Positions 11,082 through 22,100 of a stretch of 64,000 nt of DNA are shown one piece after another. This DNA is from Axinella damicornis (lineage: Eukaryota; Porifera; Demospongiae; Axinellida; Axinellidae), in NCBI GenBank assembly GCA_963931865.1, contig OZ007518.1:9166361-9230360 (forward strand), in the 5' to 3' direction. The notes under the pieces are model-generated. The model saw only the letters and a list, made by a program, of their open reading frames with translations. It made no database searches and was not told where the DNA came from. Numbering within the stretch: position 1 is the first letter of the stretch; the number at the start of each line of letters is the position of its first letter. The position numbers and the translations under genes are program-made.

Positions 11082-14000
11082 TCCATTCAGGGCTTCTGGG
11101 TTCTGATACAAGTGAAACATTGGACAACCCACTGCAAACTTAGCCATGACTGCCTGCTAAGTTACATTTTTAGGTCTGCATCAGTTATCACCATATTAGG
11201 AAGGTGGTAGCGTCACAGAGGCTACTGTAAACATGATGGAGTAGCCAGAGGGCAAGCAGATCGGCCATCAACACCATACTCAGCAGGACAGCATGTGGTC
11301 AGCAAGAAAACTGATCCAGCACATTTTAGCTGAATCTACACAGATGGTTGAATGCCGCCACAAATCAGTGGCCATCTTGCCTCTGCTGCTGCAGTACATG
11401 CAGGTTGGGTTGCTTGAGTTGCAAGTTACACCGATTAATACTTAATCCCTTGCTGGAGCCAGTGCTGCATGCACTCATCTATGCACAGTGCAGTAACGTT
11501 CATTAGTTATTTTGGTGCCAACATACTGATCTGGGTACAATATTCACAATGTTATTCGCTACCTTGCTAGGTAAATATTCATTGCATTATTGGAACTTAG
11601 TTACAATATTCATGTAACAGCTATGCATAATAGTTGTGCTTCGTAGGGCAATATATAATACATTACGGTGTTGCATGTATTATGCCTAGATGGACCTTTA
11701 AGTGACAATAGATGGGAGGCCTGGGGATGAGGCTATATGTACATCTGGGTCTGACCATGACTCACAGTTCTGCGTGTTTATGGTCCGAGTCAAGATCAAT
11801 AGTCTCTCTAAGCCAATTCAGTGCACTCGCTCAGGCTTGCCCTGCAATGCCCTGCATTCCACTACTATTCTGTCTATGTCCTTCTACCACTGATTGAAGA
11901 ATTCTAAGCTGCAGTCGTATTTCATAATTTGAGCTTCATCTTGTTGTCTTGGTCCATTAGATGTGACTGAGCGAGATCTACACATCCTTACTGAGATATT
12001 GAGGCCAGCTGCTCCCCAGTGGCATGCAATTGGAGGTGCTCTTGGCATCCTAAATTCTGACCTCAATATAATACAGCACAACCAAATGTTCACTTCGGAA
12101 GGCCCTCCTGGTTATCTCAGAGAGATGCTGAGCCAGTGGTTGAAATGGGCCCCTCCCAACCATTGTTGGCCAACTATTGAAGCTCTAACTGTTGCCGTTC
12201 GGAACACTAGGCACGAAAGCCTTGCAGTCAACCTCAAATCACTGTTTCTTCAGAAGAAAAGTGGTGAGTACTGTCATTGTCATTCTGTAATCAGCTATAT
12301 AGAAGCCTGCATGTGCCTTTGAGCTGAGACATTCAAAAAAAATTTCTTTCTTCTGCAGCTGGATCAGAAATGCCAGGTACACAATGGATGCAGCACCAAA
12401 TTGCCCAGTTAGCAAACCCTTCAGTTGCTAGCTTCCCACATGCCACACAAAACACTCAATTGCAGCAGCAGCCACCACAGAATGTGCCTCCACCTCAGAA
12501 AGTTGTTACAGCTGATTCTCATCAACCCCTCCAAGCCGCTGGCACTAGTCTTCCGGCACAGCAACCAGCAGTGAGTGATTTCTTCCCCTCACAAGGCAGC
12601 CAGACTTTTGTACCAGATAGAGGTCCAGACAAGGTACCGTATGATCACTATGAAGCGTACCCAACAGGAAACGTACGAGAAATGAAGCTGAGCTCCGACA
12701 CAGTTAAACCTGACACAAATATCAAACATTCTGCAGATCCAGGTGAAGATAGGGACGAGATGAGAGCCACACTGCATGAGGTCAAAATTAGCAACAAAGA
12801 GTGTGATAATTTGCCAGCACGAGAGGGAGCAGATGTAGTAGTGTGCCAAGGTGACAGTGATACTTCCAGCAGGTTTCCCTACCTTGACTTGAAGAAACTG
12901 AGTGAGCGAGATAAGCGTGCCCTCCAGTGCAGGCTGTTGAAGGATTCTGATGATATTATCTCAGAGTTCAGTGATCTGATTCGCTTCACTATTACCTCCA
13001 CAGCCGGCCGAGTTTCAGTTATGGAACTTAGTAACTGTTTGAACACCCTTGGAAGTTACAGTCCAACCCGTAAACCAACGCCTCTTCTCCGGAACCAGAT
13101 GGATGAGATAAAGAGAGCAGAAAGTGTCGAGGAAGTGTTTTGTGTCCTAGGTGACTACTACTCGTTTTTCAACTACGGAGTAATTGAGAAGATTATTGTC
13201 TGGTTTGGCACACCAAAGGACAACAAACGATTTGACACCTACACCAAGCATTTCAAACGATTTTGCGAGCGACGAACGTTTGAGTGCCCATCCAACATAT
13301 TTGGTTACCCTGTTGACAAGGGAAAAACTAATCTTACCGTGAAGGTGGAGAAAAGCTGGGATCCCAATGATGGGTGCTCTCTGGAGAATGTCCTACGCTT
13401 GTGTAACTCTCTTGGTGAAATTCTGGAAGTCAACTCCGAAACGCTCTACCTGTGTCAAATTGATGAAGGGTGTGTGGAGCTACTGTTCCAGGTCCCTTCC
13501 TTCATAGTGGAGGACATATTCCCTCTGTCTATGGAGCAACAGAGATCACTTGCTTCCATTGGGGTGCCCAGACTTACCTGTGGAAGCTACAGCTACTTCC
13601 AAGTACGTTTGAAAGTTTAAGGTTACAGGTAGCCTCGTACCCAGGCCCCGCCACGCCCCGCCCGGCCTGGGTACAAGGCTAGCGCCCGGCCTGGGTAGAA
13701 GGCTAGGTTACAGGATAGTTGCTGTAGGCATGTCAGGTGGGTTATTTGAACGTTGTATCTCTCACACATAGAAATTGACCCAGTACAGCAAAACGTACTC
13801 AACAAGCAATTCAGTTAGCAATTCAGTTAGCCATGTTGACTAAGGTCCCGAGCATGGACCTTAGTCAACATGGCTAACTGAATTGCTCGTTTTGAGACGG
13901 CTATTCAGTGTATTCGTAACAACTTCTGTCATGCCCTGCAACTTGTTTTTGGTTACAAAAATTCAGCATAATTATGCTTCCGGTGCCGTTCGCGCAGCTG

Positions 14001-17000
14001 TGCACACAAGTATTCCTTTTGGTAGCTTAGCATCTGTGATTGAGTGCTCATGTATTTTACTCTTATCAGCTATTGGCACCACAGTTGTCTTCCCATGAAG
14101 AAAAACAACTACAGCAAGACAGTAAGTTCAATGGGTATCCCTTTTACATTCATGGGCACAGCCATTTGTTACACGGAATGTGTAGAGAGGGTATAATGCA
14201 AACATAGTCTTGCGTGCCAGGGAAAATGAATGTCTCGACCATCAAAGCTTATGTATACATGATTAATGATAATGATCAAGTTGGACTTATGTGGCAATGT
14301 GGTATAGCTAGGCCACTGATGAACCAGGATACCTGTACTGCAATTCTGACCTCACATACGCCTTTGTTGCAAAACAACCAGCTCTCTGCAAAACAACTTA
14401 TATAGTCATCTTCAGCTAGCACACTATATAGTCTTGGGAACACCAAAGACCATGTGCATATATCATACTCACCACACAATGCCCTGCATTCACCTACTAA
14501 ATCAGGTTAGTTTGACTGGTGAGCCTCACATTATTTGTGGATGATAACCTGGTGAGTGATGTACCACAGCATACCGACTGATGTCCTCATCCATGCAATA
14601 TAACATGATCCTGCATGGACACGCCATGCTGGCGCACTTGTAGCTAGTACACAGAAGCGCAGAGCAACATGCTAGATCTGGCCAGGATTCATATAGAATC
14701 TTTTGATGGGGGGAAGCAGCTAACCAATGCCTACTGTTCAGATATCAATCATAATTGAATGAACTTATTATTAGGCATCTCAGCAGCACTGTTCTTTCTC
14801 TTTCTGCATACAGCTGATCCTCCCCGAGTCACCACACATCCAGAAGGGTTAAAGGATGCATTTCCAGGCCAACCTGTTACTTTCACTGTCCACGCCACTG
14901 GTACAGAGCCTCTGAGCTACCAGTGGCGGTGGACACTTGTTCAGTCTGGGGATAAGAGTGAGAAAGAAGAGTGGCAGCTGTGTGATGTGAAGAGGCCTAA
15001 TGGCCATACACTAACCATCTCCAGTGTTCAAAAGTCGAATGAAGGGAGCTATCACTGTGTAGTCAGCAACTGCGCTGGTAGCCAGACTTCTGAACCTGCT
15101 ACACTCAGTGTTGGTAAGAATCCAGTTTCTATAGCTAACTGTGTGCACGTGCAAATAATCACAGCTGCATTCTGCTATCTCTGTGTAGCTGAACCTCCCA
15201 GCAACTCCATTGGAACCCAGACTTCTAAGTCACCAAAGTTTAGCTTCGGTAAGAAATCCAAGCATTAATCACACGAATAATTATTGTAACCAGCATCACC
15301 ACTGCATTCTTGCTCACGTACAGCTGATCCACCCAGAATCACCACTCATGCGGAAGAGTTCAGGGATGTTGTTGCAGGAAAGCCTGCAAGTTTTACAGTC
15401 CATGCTACTGGATCGGAACCCCTGTGCTACCAGTGGCAGCATAAGCCAAGAGGTGGGAGTGAGGAGTGGCAGGTCTGTGATGTGGAGAGGTTTCCAGGAG
15501 CAGACAGCTCCTCACTAACCATCCCTAGTGTTCAAATGTCGAATGAAGGGAGCTACCGCTGCACTGTCAGCAACTGTGCTGGTAGTGAGACCTCAGACTC
15601 GGCAACACTCACCCTGGGTGAGTTAAAGTTCATGTCTCTTGGGCCAGGTGTACATGTGAGCATGGTAAACACTTAGCTACAAGTACCGTAGTCTCTCGAA
15701 AATACGCCCACCCCCCTCTGCAACACTCACTGTTGGTGAGTTAAAAAGTTCTTGTCTCTGCATGCATGCGTATACTATAGTATTCATGGTAATTGCTTCT
15801 TTTTTCGTTGGCATGCATGCAGTCCTATACATGCCAAGAGCATGCACAAGCCTTGTGTTGGATTCTTATCATTCAAACCTTGTCATATTTTGTGCTATAC
15901 CAAGTTTCACCTTGTGGCACTCAAAAGTGTCATTAAAAGAGTATTATATAGCAGTCCAACAATGACAGCATTGTTGCATAATTATGCAATTGTTACAAGT
16001 GCATGCATGGGTTGTTGTGCAGGACAGTTCAATGGAAAATACAGGACATCAATAATAATGCTTACAATACTTCCTATACAGCTGCTGAGTTGGCTGACCT
16101 TGTGAAAGAACTTCAGGAGGTCAACAATTGGATACCCTTTGGCCTCAACCTGGGCATTGATATTTCAAAATTGGAGGCCATTGAGAAGGTGTGTCCTACC
16201 ATTGAGGAGCGTCACACACAGTTGTTCATTTACTGGCAGAATCAAGTGGTTCCCACGTGGTCTGCTGTGGTCCAGGCATTGATGGCGATAGGGAAACGAC
16301 GTCTGGCTTATGAAATTGCACAAAAACATGGTAGGTACCCACTAATGGAAATATCCTTGCATACTGCATGTCTTGGTAGGTATAGATGTGAATGGAAAGT
16401 ATCCTTGCTCTATGTTATTTTTTATTTTGGGGCTCCTGATGTTATGCTGCATGTGTTTGTCACGGGATATGTACATGCATAGGAGTCACTGTACCCGAGG
16501 TGCTAGATGATGAGCCTTTGGAGCAGCTATTGAACCTTTCTCAACAAGGAGAGGTAAGAAGTTTTTCTGAGAACAAGTAATACATTACTATGCAGTGTGC
16601 ACATGATTGACTGTTCCATCATCTTCATGCAGTTGAAGGCCATCAGATCTGTGCTGCTTGCAGATGTTCAGAAACACAGAGCAGGTGTCAGAAAAGCTGA
16701 TATTGAAATGAAAGGTACAAAGGAGCAACTGAAAGATTCTCAAACCTCTAAAGCAAGTATTGATGAGAACATCAACCAGATACTCTGCAGCATCTCCAAA
16801 CTCCGTGAAAAGGTGCAGAGCATTGTCCATGAGAGAAACATCACCAAAGAGAAGCTAGAGTCCAAGCAACGAGAGTGTCAGTTGCTGTCCGAAATGCGAG
16901 ATGTGCTAACTGAAGGTATGCGAGACAGTAAGACCAAAGACCAAGAGAAAGAAGTGGCTTACAGAACGTTGCTGGAAGAGAAAATCACCAAGAAGAAGAA

Positions 17001-19168
17001 AAAGATTGAAAAGTTAGAAGAAGAGTTACAGCAAAAGGATGTCAATCTCAAGTCTGCCCAGCAAAAAGCCAGATCTCTAGATGAGAAGCTATTACAAGCT
17101 CGAGCAGAGCTGAAAGTGAAACATGAAGAAGTAAAACAGTTACAGAAAAAGACTGAAGAACTGACCTGTTCTTGCAATATTGAAAAGGAACGAGTCAGCA
17201 AGCTTGTCCAGGTCACAGTTGCTCTTACTGCTGATAAAAAGAAAATAGAGGTATGTCAACATGCATTGGTAGCTATTTTTTTATTAGCAATTCAGAATAA
17301 TTTGTCAGCACATGCGTTGCTTTACCTTCCCGTAGCAACAACTGGTCAGTACAAAAGATGAGTCAGAGATTAAATCACAACAAATCGAAGCCTGTAATTC
17401 CAGTATCACCTCTCTCAGTGAAAAGGTGGAAGCTCTATCATGTTCCCTCAAGGAGAAGGAAGCTACTGCAGTACAACTGAAGAGTGAGCTTCAGTCATCA
17501 CACCAGCAGGTTTCCAACACTGCAGAACAGCTGCTGGAGTCACTTAAACTGCAACCCCAGATTGCTGAACTAGAACGCAAGTTGCACGAAGCAGAGTACA
17601 AGAAGCAACAAGCAGTGTTGGAGAAGAGAGCTGTAGTTCAAGAGATGGAGGCCAGGCAGAAGTTTGAAGAACAGCTTCATGTGCAACTTGGTGGTGAGCT
17701 GTGAGACTTGTCATGCACGTCTACTGTATAGCCTCATTCCCAGACCCACGCTGGTTTCAGTTGAAACGGTGGGCGGTGCCTGGGAACGAGGCTATGGCTG
17801 CTGTGCCTGTCACTGTATAAGTATCATAATGTGTTCATTTTTCTTCAGACTACGAAAGGCAGAATCAGGAGTTACGTGCTTTGCTGCAACAGAGGCTTAG
17901 AAAGGGAGATCTATGGTGTGTATAGATGTGTAATGAACTTGTGTGTTTGTGTGGACTCACGTACATGTATGTGTGTGTATTTTTCATTGTAGAAAGTAGA
18001 AGTGGAGCGTGCATATAAGCATGTAGTAACACATTTTACAAATTGTTACGGAGACATGCTTGTATGGCTGGTTATCTATATAAGTTAGGTAGCCAGAGTC
18101 TCCCTCCTTTCAGGTTTCTTGTTGATGTGAATTGGCTTAGGCAGTGGAAGAAGTATGTGGGCTATGACCATGCTAGACGGCGGCCATCAGCCTACCCGGG
18201 ACCAGTTGACAATGCCAACCTTTTCAGAGGTAGAGTATTCTACTGTTGAGATTACGGGTAATGCACCAGTTGACAATGCCAACCTTTTCAGAGGTAGAGT
18301 ATTCTGCTGTTGAGATTACGGGTAATGCACCAGTTGACAATGCCAACCTTTTCATCCTTTGAACCAAATTTCACCTGTGAAGTATGAATGTATTACTCAA
18401 CAAGGTCAAGCATTTTTTGGGCGAACCAAAGTTGGCTGTGGCATTTCTGTATATTTATTCCGTACGTCGTGCTGTAAATCACTTGCAGCTGTCATTTTGT
18501 GTGTTGTTGAAGTCACTTGTCATGTGGACCGACTTCTTCAATGGCTATAGCAATGGGGTTGCAAGCTTTGGAGAGAGAGAATAATCCACAGAAAAAATTC
18601 TGGGACCAGCTGGGATTCGAACCCAAGACCTTCTGAGTACTAGTCAGACGCTCTTACCGCTAAGCCACTGGGCCCACGGCAGAGGAGTGGAAGCAAGGCT
18701 GCATATAACAGCGCAGGCTAGAGGACTTAGCCGATTCCAGCTGTCTTTCTCTCTCTCTCACGGTTGTTTCACTGCCATAAGTGGAGATCCCCTGCGGACG
18801 GGGTTACGTGCGTTATAGTTCATGTCAAACACTGCTTCAGCCTGCTTGACTCACTGTTTTGTGCAAGTGTGTGTGATTTTCAAAGGCAGTGCGTGATGTA
18901 CCTGCTTCAGCTAGCCTGACTTGCATTTCCTGTGTCATTGCATAAATTATTGTGTGTACTTTGGTGTGATATTCTGTCACCTGTGGTGGTGCTCCTTGAA
19001 TGCAGACCCTGGGTCTGATGTGCTAAAGGAAAACCTAATGGAGGAACAGCACTACAATCTCCTGCCAGAGGCTGCTTGGAACAAGCTTCTTGCCTGGTAT
19101 GGACTCTCCCAGGGCTCCACACCTATTAGCAGGTGAGACTGTTCGACTCGAACACAAAAGCCCCCCCC

Positions 19169-19199
<31 letters not shown>

Positions 19200-22100
19200 A
19201 CAGTGTACAGTGCATGGAGCACCCTCTGAATCTCAATGTCTGTGCGTGGTGCATGTGTATCTGCAGGAAGGTGGTGGAGTATGGGCTGCATATGAAGCAC
19301 CTCAAGGTGGAGGTCTACCTCCAGGAGTTCAGCCTCTACCTGTACCCTAAGTTAAAGGAGACTGTCATCAAATCTTTCAGCCATACCAGTACTATTGGTA
19401 AGCCTTATGATCCCAGGGCCTGAGTAGTAAGCAACTGGCTGCAATGCAGCTGTGTAAAGCCTATATATGGACGAGATGTAGGGGTATGCCCCCTCCCCCT
19501 CAACAATGAAACGCCTTGTAGTTTAGATGCTGAGCAGGACTATAGCTAAGACTGAATGACACCATAGATAATATCTGTGATGACACTGACAATTAATGTT
19601 ACAGGGTAGGTAGTGTGTTTGCTGTATTGTTACCTGCGCATGCGCGCAGCAGGGGCTATAAGTGATCGGTTTGTGTCTCTGTTAGTCTGTGAGCACACAA
19701 AAATCAGCAGTTTGAGCAGCGAAGGCCTTGTTGAAGGCTTACTTCAGGCAGGAGTGTATGAGCCACTGAAGGTGGCAAATGAGCATGCACACCCTAGCCG
19801 AAGTACCGGTAGTTGTCCTTCACACGTCCCAAAATTTCCTTATACGGCAAGAGGCCATTACGTAAAAGTAAATTGGCATTTGTTCATATACCGTAGTCGC
19901 GCGTTATTAGGCGCATCTCACTTAGCTAGAGGCGCATATTCACTGTTAGGCGCATGTTCAACTCTCGTCCCAGGTACTCGCTGTTAAGCGCTGCAGTTTA
20001 CTCTGCCATTTTCGATCCTACGGAGTGGAAAAAGCTATAATTCTAAATGAAGCGCACTTCCTATTCGAGGAATGTCATTATAAAAATATTCGTTATTAGG
20101 CGCATCTCGCTTATAGGCGCATATCTCCTTCCTGTGGAGTTATAGGCGCATGCGCCTAATAACGCGCGACTACGGTAAGGTATGACCGTAAGGCGTGAGG
20201 GATCACAACATGTCTATATATACTATAGATCGCCGCTCCTTCACCGCCTTCGGTGGCTCATGCCCTCCTGGTACCGGTTCAGGATAGAAGTATCAGAATT
20301 CTAGCATCTACGTAACTCACAGACCAGAGATCACTCGAGAGGCTAAGAAAGGCTGCGTGGAAGTCTTGTTTCTAATTTTTACAACTTGACCATACCCTGT
20401 TTCTAATATTACCGCCACAATTTACGGTATCTTATTCTGCATGCTGACATCGCATTAAAAACCAGTAGACCCATCATTCATGCTGTATTAATAATCAGCA
20501 GTAGGCCTCATGTCAAAGTAGTGCACGGGGTACAGAGCACCTCTAGTTTCTTACGTGAGAGGTTTGTGTACGATTAATTCAGTCTCGCCATAATTAGCTG
20601 TATCAAGCAATCAATCATCCAGATTTCCAACACCTCCCCCAGTAGTACCATGGGGTACCAAACTGTACTATCGGTGAGGGACACTCACGTTATGTGGCAA
20701 GATGCGGATGCTGATGCCCATGCAGGCCTAGGCTTGGCTAGCCACTGCATGCATTTGTGTGATATATATAGCTGCATGGTTGTGTGATTGAGTGACATCA
20801 ATAGTGTTTCACATACATACTGAGTGCTGTCTCTTCCTTTGGACTAGGTGACCTTGAAGCAGAGCTGAGGTCCACGTTTGAGGTGAGCATGGACATCGAA
20901 TGCCGTGTGTGGCGCCGCTACACAACCAGCACATGCGAGGTACTCTCAGATCCAAGTCAGACACTACAGGATGCTGGACTTGACAGTAGCCAGGTGGGTG
21001 GTAGCATGCAGGCTGTTAATTAGAAGGGAAGCAGGGAAGTAGTAGCATGCAGTAGCAAATCCTATGGAGGAAGGTTGAATATCAATCTCTATTGTTTGTG
21101 TGTTGATCTCCATGTACATGCAGAGTATATTTCTTGAGCAGAAGAACAAGAATGGCAGCTGGTCGTGCACAACTGAGTGAGTGTAGCAGTACTACATCAG
21201 ACAAATAATAACATTGTAACAGGATGTAGGGATACCAGAATGGCAAAAAGTAAGAAAACAATTAAGGTAGGGATGATTGCCCAAAACAGTGAAGTATACA
21301 ATCCCCCTTCCAGAGATCTTTTTCCATATACCGGTACCGGTATAATTAGAAAGGTATACTTCACTGTTTTGTTGCTAGCCAAAAACAGAATTGATGTACA
21401 TAATATTATAAGCACTGTATTTGCCAAATAGCTATCTTGTGTCCTTGAAATGTGATAATGCCATGCCAAGTGGGGGCAAAGACATTCCAATGGGGGGGGG
21501 GGGGGGGGGGTCATGCATGGTGGCATGCATGTCGTACTTGTGCATCAATACTGCAAGATTATACTATAGCTTCCCACCATCTTGTTTGTCCCTTGGCAGC
21601 ACAAAAGAGTGTTCTTCACATTGATGCCTATTGAAACTGGTTTGGGCTAGAGACTATTCGGTCTGTGAACCCTGTTTGTCATAAACTTAAAGTACATCGG
21701 GACTGTATGTTAAGGGACACCTAAATGCCATGTTAACAAAGATGAAAAATGTATTGTTTTTATGCCTACTTGCAGGTACGAATGTGCAGGTGTTGCCTCT
21801 TACCTGCGGAAGGAGGTGCAAGTCAACCCAGACTGTACCACCAAATCCTTTGAAACTCCGCCTAGCCTTGCCTATGATCCTGAAATAATACGCGAACTCC
21901 TCCGACATGGGGCAACCCCTGACTACCAACTTTGGAGAAAGTATCTTCCTTCAAACTACCCAATAGAGCCTCCTCAGGCAGCAGTTAAAGCGTTTGTGGT
22001 TGGTTACCCTGGTTCTGGGAAGAGTACAGTTGTAAAAGCCCTGGAAACAGAGAGCAAAGGACTATCTGCTCTTGCAAATCGAGTATCAAAAGTGTCTGGT

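Larger units (their letters stand above)
18114..21176 (+). other. DUSP and UBL modules of the giant gene (USP4/11/15-like)
   Basis: Exons 18114-18229, 19006-19132, 19267-19397, 20848-20993 and 21124-21176. The joined frame reads WFLVDVNWLRQWKKYVGY ... YPGPVDN ... EEQHYNLLPEAAWNKLLAWY ... RKVVEYGLHMKHLKVEVYL, which follows the DUSP domain of USP4/USP11/USP15 closely. CRVWRRYTTSTCEVL ... LQDAGLDSSQSIFLEQKNKN then matches the adjacent ubiquitin-like domain. In those enzymes a Cys-protease domain follows; here the frame passes straight into the ROC region. Confidence 0.85.
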
